This document shows positions 1 to 9,383 of a DNA stretch of 17,988 bases, piece after piece. Both the position numbers and the translations under genes were made by a program. Source of the DNA: DASUMP01 sp036277635. GTDB lineage: Bacteria > Actinomycetota > Acidimicrobiia > IMCC26256 > PALSA-610. Numbering within the stretch: position 1 is the first letter of the stretch; each line of letters starts with the position of its first letter. The stretch is from assembly GCA_036277635.1 (NCBI GenBank), contig DASUMP010000200.1, forward strand, positions 1 to 17,988, given 5' to 3'. The notes beneath the pieces are model-generated. The model was given only the letters and a program-made list of their open reading frames with translations. It did no database searches and was not told the origin of the DNA.

Positions 1-375
1 CGGGATCGTCGAAGTCCACAACGTCTGCCACCACAGGCCGAGGTTCTCCTGAGCCCGCTCGATGACGGCGGGCTCACCGCCCAACGCCCGGTACGCGGCG
101 TAGAAGGGCACAGCGAGGAACGGTTGGCCGGGGGCCTTGTCGGAGCGGTACTCGGCGTCGTGGACAACGCGGTCGATCCCGAGCGGGTAGCTGGTCACGT
201 CGATCGTGTGCTCGTCCCACAAGGCGGCGGTGAGCGCTGTGCGCGACCACGACGAAGCGTCGTGACGCGCGACAACGGGACCGAGAAGCACGAGCACCAC
301 GAGGCCCAGCCGCACCGCGATCCGGCGCTCGCGAGCGACCGTCGCTGATGTCGTCCGCGCGCTCACGGCTGTCAT
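1..375 (-). CDS. N-terminal part of a membrane protein, glycosyltransferase-like (partial)
   Basis: The first 125 codons of a minus-strand gene that leaves the window in frame at base 1. The start is ATG at 375-373 or the in-frame GTG at 378-376; an in-frame TAG five codons upstream of the ATG rules out anything earlier. A weak AGGA lies upstream. Residues 1-19 are basic and probably cytoplasmic. Residues about 20-36 (IAVRLGLVVLVLLGPVV) form a membrane helix. The following outer loop contains SDKAPG (residues 78-83) followed by PFLAVPFY. A similar SDKAPG loop after the first helix is familiar from actinobacterial multi-pass proteins of the GT39/ArnT-like, lipid-carrier-dependent glycosyltransferase group. 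That identity is recalled from the family, not proven here. The catalytic C-terminal part is outside the window. It is transcribed divergently from uvrA. Confidence 0.72.
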   Translation of the reverse strand, partial: MTAVSARTTSATVARERRIAVRLGLVVLVLLGPVVARHDASSWSRTALTAALWDEHTIDVTSYPLGIDRVVHDAEYRSDKAPGQPFLAVPFYAAYRALGGEPAVIERAQENLGLWWQTLWTSTIP

Positions 376-397
376 CACGGTCCGTTCCTACCGTGAT
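374..397 (-). promoter_or_regulatory. Inverted repeat spanning the start codon of the first gene
   Basis: ATCACGGT (374-381) and ACCGTGAT (390-397) are a perfect 8-bp inverted repeat around an 8-nt spacer. In the minus-strand mRNA the loop (AGGAACGG) carries the AGGA ribosome-binding site, and the 3' arm contains both candidate start codons (GTG 378, ATG 375). It could be an RNA hairpin that limits translation or a DNA operator dyad; sequence alone does not decide. Confidence 0.4.
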
Positions 398-416
398 CGA
401 GCGCCGGGAAGGGGGA

Positions 417-431
417 CCAGTCGGGGACTGG
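417..431. promoter_or_regulatory. 6-3-6 palindrome in the divergent uvrA region
   Basis: CCAGTC-GGG-GACTGG is a perfect inverted repeat between the divergent start codons at 375 and 512. It has the size of a dimeric repressor site. No regulator is identified, and a chance palindrome in GC-rich DNA is possible. Confidence 0.25.
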
Positions 432-463
432 AGCCAGCGGCCGCGGCACGGGTTCCCTCGGGA

Positions 464-479
464 GCGAACAGGTGTTCGA
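464..479 (+). promoter_or_regulatory. LexA (SOS) box of uvrA
   Basis: The core CGAAC-AGGT-GTTCG (465-478) matches the Gram-positive/actinobacterial LexA consensus CGAAC-N4-GTTCG at every defined base. The 3' flank also supplies the A of the extended TCGA end. It lies 33 nt before the uvrA GTG and overlaps the likely -35 region (TTCGAC, 475-480), where bound LexA would block RNA polymerase. uvrA is a classical SOS gene, so position and target agree. Confidence 0.85.
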
Positions 480-504
480 CACGACTTGGTCGCGTCGGTA
501 CGCT
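475..504 (+). promoter_or_regulatory. Probable uvrA promoter (leaderless)
   Basis: A -10 like TACGCT (499-504) stands 18 bp after a -35 like TTCGAC (475-480). Transcription would start near 511-512, at the GTG itself, and no Shine-Dalgarno sequence lies between the -10 and the start codon. A leaderless uvrA mRNA is therefore predicted. The -35 is weak and lies within the SOS box. Confidence 0.5.
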
Positions 505-511
505 GGGCGGC

Positions 512-3363
<2,852 letters not shown>

Positions 3364-3367
<4 letters not shown>

Positions 3368-4101
3368 CGGGGAGCGACCCGGGCGCCCACGACGCGTGGG
3401 AGCGCAACGCCCAGTGGTGGATCGACGGGTTCACCGACGGCGCCGATCCCGAGTACACCGAGCAGATCCTCCCGCTCGCGCGTCAGTGGCTCGCGGGCGC
3501 GGCGCACGTCCTCGACATCGGCACCGGCGACGGTCAGATCGCCCGTCTGGTGCGCGCCGACGGTGCGGAGCGCGTCGTCGGCGTCGACCCCACGGCGGCC
3601 CAGCTGCGCGCGGCGCGGGAGCGCGGCGGCGGCGTGCACTACGTGCGCGGGTCGGCCGAGCACGTCCCGGCGCGCGACGCGTCGTTCGACGCGGTCGTCG
3701 CGTGTCTCGTTTTCGAGCACCTGCCCGATCACGTCGAGCCCATCCGTGAGGTGGCGCGCGTGCTGCGTCCCGGAGGCCGCTTCGTCTTCTTCTTGAACCA
3801 TCCGCTGCTGCAGTCGCCGGGGAGCGGGTGGATCGACGACCACATCCTCGAGGAGCAGTACTGGCGCGTCGGCGCCTACCTCACCGTCGACGTCTCGATG
3901 GAGACGCTCGCCCCCGGAGTAGTGCTGCCGTTCGTGCACCGGCCGCTGTCGCAGTACGTGAACACGATGGCGGAGTGCGGCCTCACGCTCGACCGCATGG
4001 AAGAGCCCGCACCGCCCGCCGGCTTCCTCGCGCGTGCGTCGGAGTACGCCGAAGCCGCGACCATCCCGCGCCTCCTGCTCCTCGTCGCCACCCGCCACTG
4101 A
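3364..4101 (+). CDS. Class I SAM-dependent methyltransferase
   Basis: A 245-aa soluble enzyme that transfers a methyl group from S-adenosylmethionine; the acceptor is unknown. The Rossmann motif I is VLDIGTGDG (about residues 49-57), followed by the ribose-binding acidic residue in VVGVDPT. The post-motif VVACLVFEHLPD and VARVLRPGGRFVFF complete a Methyltransf_11-type fold. The second half (NHPLLQSPGSGWIDD and beyond) resembles small actinobacterial methyltransferases that act on small molecules. The GTG start overlaps the uvrA stop codon (GTGA), so translation is probably coupled to uvrA and the gene should share its SOS control. A role in repair is not implied by the sequence. It ends just before a strong hairpin. 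Confidence 0.9.
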
Positions 4102-4112
4102 CCACGCGTTGA

Positions 4113-4152
4113 TTGGTGAGAATGCGGCGCTGCGCGCCGGCATTCTCACCAA
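4113..4152. terminator. Bidirectional terminator-like hairpin
   Basis: TTGGTGAGAATGC (4113-4125) pairs perfectly with GCATTCTCACCAA (4140-4152). GGCGC/GCGCC continues the stem inside, with a single bulged G and a 3-nt loop, giving 18 base pairs in 40 nt. It lies between the convergent methyltransferase and nadA stop codons (12 nt on either side), where it could end both transcripts. There is no clear T-tract on either side, so termination may be weak, Rho-assisted, or replaced by an RNA-stabilising role. Confidence 0.6.
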
Positions 4153-4163
4153 ACACAGGTGGG

Positions 4164-5258
4164 TCAGGTGATGTCGAGCATGCGCTGCAGGGCGACGCGG
4201 GCCCACTCGGCCGTTGCCGCGTCGACGACGATCTGGTTCACGACCTCGCCGCGCACCAGGTGCTCGAGCACCCACGCGAGGTGGGGCTCGTCGATGCGGA
4301 ACATCGTGGCGCACGGGCAGATCAGCGGGTCGAGGGTGAAGATCGTCTTGTCGGGGTGCTCCTTGGCGAGGCGCTGCACCATGTGCACCTCGGTGCCGAT
4401 GCCGAGCACCGCACCCGGCGCGGCTGCCCGCACCCACTCCGCGATCTTCTCGGTGCTCCCGACCTTGTCGGCCATCGCCACGACGTCGTGCGCGCACTCG
4501 GGGTGCACCACGATCTCGATCTCGGGGTGCTCGGCGCGCGCCGCGTCGACGTGCTCGGGGCGGAACCGCTGGTGCACCGAGCAGTGGCCCTTCCACAACA
4601 GGAACGTCGCCGCCTTCACGTCGCGCTCCTCGAGCCCGCCGAGATCGGCCCGCGGGTTCCACACCCGCATGTCGTCGTGACCGAACCCCATCGCGATGCC
4701 CGTGTTCCGCCCGAGGTGCTGATCGGGGAAGAACAAGACCTTCTCGCCGCGCGCGAGTGCCCAGTCGAGCACCGCTCGCGCGTTCGACGACGTGCAGACC
4801 GCGCCGCCGTGCTCACCGACGAACGCCTTCAGCGCCGCCGACGAGTTCATGTAGGTGATCGGCACGATCCGGTCGACGTCGACGACCGCTCCCAGCTCGC
4901 TCCACGCGTCTTCGACCTGGTCGATGTCGGCCATGTCGGCCATCGAGCAGCCGGCGTTGAGGTCGGGGAGGATCACTCGCTGGTGGTCGCCGGTGAGCAC
5001 GTCGGCCGACTCGGCCATGAAGTGCACCCCGCAGAACACGATGTCGGTCGCGTGATCGGCGTCGGCGGCGAATCGGGCCAGCTTGAAGCTGTCGCCGACC
5101 GCGTCGGCCCAGCGGATCACCTCGTCGCGCTGGTAGTGGTGACCGAGGATCACGAGGCGGTCGCCGAGCTCGTCCTTCGCGGCGCGGATCCACGCCTCGA
5201 GCTCGTCGGGGGTCGCGCGGGTGTACCGATCCGGCAGGGGAACCTGGAGCCTGAGCAT
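4164..5258 (-). CDS. nadA: NadA, quinolinate synthase
   Basis: Condenses iminoaspartate with dihydroxyacetone phosphate to quinolinate, the first dedicated ring-forming step of de novo NAD synthesis, using a [4Fe-4S] cluster in the cytoplasm. The product is 364 aa, a usual length. Diagnostic motifs are LGHHYQRDE (residues 38-46), DLNAGCSMAD with C104, GHCSVHQRF with C226, HPEC (252-255) and PLICPCATM with C314/C316. C104, C226 and one of the last pair are the expected cluster ligands. The ATG at 5258-5256 has an AGGAGG site 9 nt upstream. nadB and nadC, often neighbours, are absent here, so the iminoaspartate source must be elsewhere. NadA supplies no enzyme to the flanking repair genes; it appears to be a separate transcription unit with its own structured leader. 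Confidence 0.97.
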   Translation of the reverse strand: MLRLQVPLPDRYTRATPDELEAWIRAAKDELGDRLVILGHHYQRDEVIRWADAVGDSFKLARFAADADHATDIVFCGVHFMAESADVLTGDHQRVILPDLNAGCSMADMADIDQVEDAWSELGAVVDVDRIVPITYMNSSAALKAFVGEHGGAVCTSSNARAVLDWALARGEKVLFFPDQHLGRNTGIAMGFGHDDMRVWNPRADLGGLEERDVKAATFLLWKGHCSVHQRFRPEHVDAARAEHPEIEIVVHPECAHDVVAMADKVGSTEKIAEWVRAAAPGAVLGIGTEVHMVQRLAKEHPDKTIFTLDPLICPCATMFRIDEPHLAWVLEHLVRGEVVNQIVVDAATAEWARVALQRMLDIT

Positions 5259-5261
5259 CCT

Positions 5262-5348
5262 CGACGCCCTCCTGGGGCGAAGGTTCTTCGTCGGCCGGCG
5301 GGTGACAGCCCGGTCGCCAGCACCGCGGGGTTGTCGGCCTCGGAACCT
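5262..5348 (-). promoter_or_regulatory. Structured nadA leader, candidate NAD+-I-like riboswitch
   Basis: Read on the minus strand: AGGTTC (5348-5343) can pair with GAACCT (5286-5281). Inside, P1 is GGCCG (5339-5335) with CGGCC (5297-5293). A one-sided bulge ACAACCCC (5334-5327) follows, then P2 GCGG (5326-5323) with CCGC (5301-5298) and a 21-nt apical subdomain. The 3' strands of P2 and P1 are directly adjacent. Downstream, CGCCC (5279-5275) pairs with GGGCG (5269-5265) around the Shine-Dalgarno sequence; GACG (5292-5289) and CGTC (5266-5263) offer an alternative helix. From memory, the nadA-motif (NAD+-I) riboswitch of Acidobacteriota has the same P1, ACAACCCC bulge and P2 order upstream of NAD genes. 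The class assignment is a hypothesis; the helices are visible. Confidence 0.5.
5268..5273 (-). promoter_or_regulatory. nadA ribosome-binding site
   Basis: AGGAGG in the minus-strand mRNA, 9 nt before the nadA ATG. It fixes the start. It lies across the loop and 3' arm of a 5-bp hairpin (5279-5265), so its access may be controlled by the leader. Confidence 0.85.
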
Positions 5349-5383
5349 GATGTGTGGCCGGAGTACCGGGCCGGCCTCTGACG

Positions 5384-5389
5384 AGCATA
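5384..5389 (-). promoter_or_regulatory. Probable nadA -10 element
   Basis: TATGCT on the minus strand, identical to the -10 proposed for the tRNA-Leu gene. Transcription would start near 5377, giving a leader of about 120 nt that contains the whole structured element. No convincing -35 was found. Confidence 0.5.
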
Positions 5390-5429
5390 ACGCCGCCCGC
5401 AGTGGTGGGGATTCCTCCGGGAAGGCCGC

Positions 5430-5435
5430 GACAAT
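5430..5435 (+). promoter_or_regulatory. Probable uvrC -10 element (leaderless start)
   Basis: GACAAT ends 5 nt before the uvrC GTG (5441), and there is no Shine-Dalgarno sequence immediately upstream. The spacing predicts transcription starting at about the first base of the start codon. No clear -35 and no SOS box is seen here, unlike at uvrA. Confidence 0.4.
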
Positions 5436-5440
5436 GGGAC

Positions 5441-7369
5441 GTGGTCACGCGCCCGCCGACCGGCACGATCCCTGACGCTCCCGGCTCGTACCAGTTCGTC
5501 GACGGCCACGGCCGGGTCATCTACGTCGGGAAGGCGAAGAGCCTGCGCAGCCGCCTCGCCAACTACTTCGCCGCGCCTGAGACGCTGCCTGACCGCACCC
5601 GCCAGATGGTCACTGCCGCCGACCACGTCGAGTGGATCGAAGTGCGCAACGAGGTCGAGGCGCTGTTCCTCGAGTTCAACCTCATCAAGCGCCACCGGCC
5701 GCGCTTCAACATCCGCCTGAAAGACGACAAGTCGTATCCGTTCCTCGCGGTGACGCTCGACGAGGACTGGCCGCGCGCGATGGTGATGCGCGGCCGCAAG
5801 CGCAAAGGCGTGCGCTACTACGGACCCTTCGCGCACGCGTACGCGATCCGCGAGACCCTCGATCTGCTGCTGCGCACGTTCCCGATCCGCACGTGCACGC
5901 CCGCGAAGTTCCAACGCCACGAGCGGCTCGGCCGGCCGTGCCTGTACGCGCACATCGAGAAGTGCGCGGCGCCGTGCGTGGGCGCGATCGATCCCACCGA
6001 GTACGGCGCGCTCGTCACCGACCTGCTCGAGTTCCTCGACGGCAACAGCGACGCGGTCATCGCCCGCCTCGAACGCCGCATGCACGAAGCCGCGGGAACC
6101 CTGGAGTTCGAGCTCGCGGCCCGCTTGCGCGACCAGCTCGCATCGGTGCGCAAGGCCATCGAACGCCAGCAGATGGTCGGCACTCGCGAGGAGGACTACG
6201 ACCTGCTCGGGATCGAAGAGGATCCGCTCGAAGCGTCGGTGCAGGTGTTCTACGTGCGGCGCGGGCGCGTCGTCGGGCGCAAGGGCATCGTCGTCGACAA
6301 GGTGGAAGACGTCGAGACGCCCGCGCTCGTCGCCCGCATCGTCGAACAGCTCTACGCCGACGCGCCCGCCGAGGACGTGCCGAAGGAGGTGCTCGTTCCG
6401 GTCGTGCCCGAGGACTGCGAGCTCTACGAGGAGTTCCTCACGCACACGCGGGGCTCGCGCGTGCGCATCCGGGTCCCGCAGCGCGGCGGGAAGCGCGAGC
6501 TGCTCGCGACGGCGACGCTGAACGCGCGCGAGGCGTTCGCGCGACACAAGCTGCGGCGCGCCTCCGATCACAACGCCCGCGCCCGCGCGCTGCTGGCGCT
6601 CCAAGAGTCGCTCGGGCTCCCCGACGCGCCGTTGCGGATCGAGTGCTTCGACATCTCGAACCTGCAAGGCACCGAGATCGTCGGTTCGATGGTGGTGATG
6701 GAGGACGGGCTCCCGAAGCGCTCCGACTACCGCCGGTTCAAGGTCCGCACGCTCGACGGCCAGGACGACTTCGCGGCGATGGAAGAGGTGCTCACCCGCC
6801 GGTTCTCCAATTACCTGCGCGAGCGCGACGAAGGCGCCCGGGCCGGCAAGCGCTTCTCCTACCCGCCGAACCTCCTCCTGATCGACGGCGGCAAGGGCCA
6901 GCTCAACGTCGCGGTGCGGGTGCTCGAAGAGCTCGGCCTCGAAGACATCGCGGTCGCGTCGCTCGCGAAGCGGTTCGAAGAGGTGCACCTGCCAGGGCAG
7001 GTCGAACCGGTGCGCATCGCTCGCGACTCCGAGGCGCTCTACCTGTTGCAGCAGGTGCGCGACGAGGCCCACCGCTTCGCCATCACCTACCACCGCCAGC
7101 TGCGCGACAAGAAGATGACGAAGTCGGTGCTCGACGACGTCCCCGGCCTCGGTCCCGGGCGGCGCGCCCGGCTGCTGCGCGAGCACGGCTCGATCAAGAA
7201 GCTGCGCGCGTTGTCGGAAGCCGACCTGCTCGCGATCTCGTGGCTCCCCGACGCGGTGGGTCGAGCCCTCCACGATCGGCTGCACGGCCCCGGCGGGGGC
7301 GTCGCGACCACGCCGAGCCGGGATGGCGCGAGCACCCCGGCGAGCGGCGCGACCATTGACGACCGATGA
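5441..7369 (+). CDS. uvrC: UvrC, excinuclease ABC subunit C
   Basis: Dual-incision nuclease of nucleotide excision repair; it cuts on both sides of a lesion held by UvrB. The product is 642 aa. The N-terminal GIY-YIG nuclease domain (about residues 14-95) has PGSYQF, IYVGKAKSLRSRL and NEVEALFLEFNLIK. A cysteine cluster C152, C167, C175, C179 follows, the set proposed in UvrC proteins to hold an Fe-S cluster. The UvrB-binding UVR motif is near 205-240 (LEFELAARLRDQL). The RNase H-like second nuclease begins near 397 (ECFDISNLQG), and tandem helix-hairpin-helix motifs lie near 560-615 (VPGLGPGRRARLL). GTG 5441 is chosen because it directly precedes the conserved N-terminus; an ATG at 5434 is out of frame. 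The 3' end overlaps rapZ (ATGA). Confidence 0.97.
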   Translation: MVTRPPTGTIPDAPGSYQFVDGHGRVIYVGKAKSLRSRLANYFAAPETLPDRTRQMVTAADHVEWIEVRNEVEALFLEFNLIKRHRPRFNIRLKDDKSYPFLAVTLDEDWPRAMVMRGRKRKGVRYYGPFAHAYAIRETLDLLLRTFPIRTCTPAKFQRHERLGRPCLYAHIEKCAAPCVGAIDPTEYGALVTDLLEFLDGNSDAVIARLERRMHEAAGTLEFELAARLRDQLASVRKAIERQQMVGTREEDYDLLGIEEDPLEASVQVFYVRRGRVVGRKGIVVDKVEDVETPALVARIVEQLYADAPAEDVPKEVLVPVVPEDCELYEEFLTHTRGSRVRIRVPQRGGKRELLATATLNAREAFARHKLRRASDHNARARALLALQESLGLPDAPLRIECFDISNLQGTEIVGSMVVMEDGLPKRSDYRRFKVRTLDGQDDFAAMEEVLTRRFSNYLRERDEGARAGKRFSYPPNLLLIDGGKGQLNVAVRVLEELGLEDIAVASLAKRFEEVHLPGQVEPVRIARDSEALYLLQQVRDEAHRFAITYHRQLRDKKMTKSVLDDVPGLGPGRRARLLREHGSIKKLRALSEADLLAISWLPDAVGRALHDRLHGPGGGVATTPSRDGASTPASGATIDDR

Positions 7370-8238
7370 CGCTGCACCCGATCGACGTGACGGTCATCAC
7401 CGGCATGTCCGGCGCGGGCCGGTCCGCGGCCTCCGACGTCCTCGAAGACCTCGGGTTCTTCGTGATCGACAACCTGCCGCCGGCGTTGATCGGCAAGGTC
7501 GCCGAGCTCGCACGCGCCGGGGCCGACCTGCCGACCCGCTACGCGTTCGTCGTCGACGTGCGCAGCGGCGACTTCCTCCACGAGCTCGACACCTCGCTCG
7601 TCGAGCTGCGGAACCTCGGCGCCCGCACGCGTGTGCTGTTCCTCGACGCCTCCGACCAGGTGCTCGTGAGCCGCTACGAGGCGAGCCGTCGCCGGCACCC
7701 GCTCTCCGACTCCGACCGGGTCACCGACGGCATCGCGCGTGAGCGCACGCTGCTCGAGCCGCTCAAAGGCGAGTCCGACCTCCTCGTCGACACGACCAAC
7801 CTCAACGTGCACCAGCTGCGCGACCGGCTGCGGGAGCTGTTCGCCGACGAGGTCAGCGAGAACGCGCTGCAGATCAACCTCGTGTCGTTCGGCTACAAGC
7901 ACGGCCTCCCGCTCGACGTCGATGTCGTGTTCGACTGCCGGTTCCTGCCGAACCCGCACTGGGTCGACGCGCTGCGTCCGCTCACGGGCCTCGACCCGGC
8001 GGTGCGCGAGCACGTGCTCGGCCAGCCGCTCGGCACCGAGTTCGTCGACCGGGTCGACGACCTCCTGCGAATGCTCATCCCGGCATACCGCGACGAAGGC
8101 AAGTCGTACCTGTCGATCGCGATCGGCTGCACCGGGGGACGCCACCGCAGCGTGGTGATCGCCGAAGAGCTCGCGTCACGTCTCCGCCAGCACGGGCTGC
8201 CTGCGTCGGTGCACCACCGCGACGTCGCCCGGGGCTGA
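7366..8238 (+). CDS. rapZ: RapZ/YvcJ family nucleotide-binding protein
   Basis: A 290-aa P-loop protein. In E. coli RapZ is an RNA-binding adaptor that controls glucosamine-6-phosphate synthase through small RNAs; in Gram-positives (YvcJ) it hydrolyses nucleotides and its target is unclear. Visible features are Walker A GMSGAGRS (residues 13-20, with R in place of the usual K, as I recall from actinobacterial members) and LEDLGFFVIDNLPP. The C-terminal domain has SFGYKHGLPLDVD, FLPNPHW, LRPLTGLD, EGKSYLSIAIGCTGGRHRSV and a final HRDV. The length is normal. The ATG overlaps the uvrC stop by 4 nt, so the two genes are co-transcribed and probably coupled. In most Actinomycetota yvcK and whiA follow at once; here gap follows after 110 nt. 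Confidence 0.95.
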   Translation: MTLHPIDVTVITGMSGAGRSAASDVLEDLGFFVIDNLPPALIGKVAELARAGADLPTRYAFVVDVRSGDFLHELDTSLVELRNLGARTRVLFLDASDQVLVSRYEASRRRHPLSDSDRVTDGIARERTLLEPLKGESDLLVDTTNLNVHQLRDRLRELFADEVSENALQINLVSFGYKHGLPLDVDVVFDCRFLPNPHWVDALRPLTGLDPAVREHVLGQPLGTEFVDRVDDLLRMLIPAYRDEGKSYLSIAIGCTGGRHRSVVIAEELASRLRQHGLPASVHHRDVARG

Positions 8239-8283
8239 GCGCCGCCCGGGTCGCGCGGGTGACGCCGCGACGGGGCCGCCCGG

Positions 8284-8289
8284 TACGAT
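8284..8289 (+). promoter_or_regulatory. Possible gap -10 element
   Basis: TACGAT in the 110-nt space between rapZ and gap, with GTGACG (8259-8264) as a weak -35 at 19 bp. It would give a leader of about 50 nt. The rest of this spacer shows only a 6-bp inverted repeat (GTCGCG 8250-8255, CGCGAC 8266-8271), which is a poor terminator candidate for uvrC-rapZ. Confidence 0.35.
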
Positions 8290-8337
8290 CGACGGTCGAG
8301 TCCGAGCGCGTCGCGCCGGCCATGACCACGCAGCTCC

Positions 8338-8343
8338 GGGAGG
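8338..8343 (+). promoter_or_regulatory. gap ribosome-binding site
   Basis: GGGAGG stands 5 nt before ATG 8349 and decides between that start and an in-frame ATG nine codons upstream (8322), which has no such site and would add a non-conserved N-terminus. Confidence 0.7.
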
Positions 8344-8348
8344 CATCC

Positions 8349-9383
8349 ATGGCGGTACGAGTCGGCATCAACGGCTTCGGTCGGATCGGCCGCTCGTTCT
8401 ACCGAGCGATCCTCGCTCGCGGCGCCGACGCCGGTGTCGAGCTCGTGGCCGTCAACGATCCGTTCGGCGACAACCACACGATGGCGTTCCTCCTGAAGCA
8501 CGACTCGGTGGGGGGGACGATCCCGAACGAGGTGAAGGAGACGGGCGGCGGCTTCTCGGTCGACGGTCGGGAGATCTCGAAGCTCGAGTCGAAGGACCCC
8601 GCGCAGATCCCGTGGGGCGACCACGGCGTCGACATCGTCATCGAGTCGACCGGCGTGTTCACCTCGCGCGACGCCGCCGCCGGCCACCTCGCGGGTGGCG
8701 CGCAGCGCGTCGTCATCTCGGCGCCCGCGAACGACGCCGACGCGACCGTGTGCCTCGGGGTCAACGACAGCGTGTACGACCCCGCGCAGCACACCGTGAT
8801 CTCGAACGCGTCGTGCACCACGAACTGCCTTGCGCCGCTCGCCAAGGTGTTGCACGAACGCTGGGGCATCGAGCAGGGATTCATCACGACCGCGCACGCG
8901 TACACGAGCGACCAAGCGCTCCAAGACGTCGCGCAGATGTCGCGTAAGGGCAAGGCCGACTTGCGTCGCATGCGGGCCGCCGCGCTCTCCATCATCCCGA
9001 GCTCCACCGGTGCGGCCCGCGCCATCGGCGTCGTCATGCCCGAGCTCAAGGGCAAGCTCGACGGCATCTCCCTGCGGGTCCCGACCCCCACCGGGTCGAT
9101 CACCGACCTCGTCGCCGTGCTGGGCGCTGAGGCGTCGATCGAAGAGATCAACGCCGCGTTCGCCGAGGCCGCCGCCGACACGAGCTTCCGCGGCGTGCTC
9201 CAGTACACCGAAGAGCCGCTCGTCTCCGCCGACATCGTCGGCAACCCGGCATCGTGCATCTTCTCCGCCGAAGACACGATGGCGAACGGGCGCATGGTGA
9301 AGGTGCTCGGCTGGTACGACAACGAGTGGGGCTACTCGAACCGCCTGGTCGACCTCGCGGTGTTCCTCGGTCAGACGCAGTAG
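8349..9383 (+). CDS. gap: Glyceraldehyde-3-phosphate dehydrogenase, type I
   Basis: Oxidises glyceraldehyde-3-phosphate to 1,3-bisphosphoglycerate with NAD in glycolysis, or the reverse in gluconeogenesis; a cytoplasmic tetramer. The product is 344 aa, slightly above the usual 330-340. The Rossmann motif is VGINGFGRIGR at the N-terminus, and D37 (in VND) ends the second strand, favouring NAD over NADP. The active site is SNASCTTNC with C156 as nucleophile; the partner H183 is in TTAHAYTSDQ. SSTGAARAIG and WYDNEWGYSNR are the phosphate-site and C-terminal signatures. Instead of the common loop after D37 it has PFGDNHTMAFLLKHDS, a modest local variation. The start is set by the GGGAGG site. The TAG stop shares one base with the pgk GTG. 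Confidence 0.97.
   Translation: MAVRVGINGFGRIGRSFYRAILARGADAGVELVAVNDPFGDNHTMAFLLKHDSVGGTIPNEVKETGGGFSVDGREISKLESKDPAQIPWGDHGVDIVIESTGVFTSRDAAAGHLAGGAQRVVISAPANDADATVCLGVNDSVYDPAQHTVISNASCTTNCLAPLAKVLHERWGIEQGFITTAHAYTSDQALQDVAQMSRKGKADLRRMRAAALSIIPSSTGAARAIGVVMPELKGKLDGISLRVPTPTGSITDLVAVLGAEASIEEINAAFAEAAADTSFRGVLQYTEEPLVSADIVGNPASCIFSAEDTMANGRMVKVLGWYDNEWGYSNRLVDLAVFLGQTQ

Noticed and set aside
5281..5348. The nadA leader as a SAM-type riboswitch
   Set aside because: The AACCCC and GCGGTG strings recall actinobacterial SAM-IV RNAs, but the remaining conserved SAM-IV helices and pseudoknot partners are not seen, and the gene is not in methionine metabolism.
5434..5475. ATG at 5434 as a uvrC start
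   Set aside because: It is out of frame with the GIY-YIG domain; its frame ends at 5475. The first suitable in-frame codon is GTG 5441.
5150..7285. 711-codon open frame on the minus strand opposite uvrC
   Set aside because: Antisense to a clearly conserved uvrC; composition is that of a mirror frame. It also runs through the nadA leader, where no coding signal is present.
8322..8348. ATG at 8322 as the gap start
   Set aside because: It is in frame but adds nine non-conserved residues and lacks a ribosome-binding site; GGGAGG serves ATG 8349.
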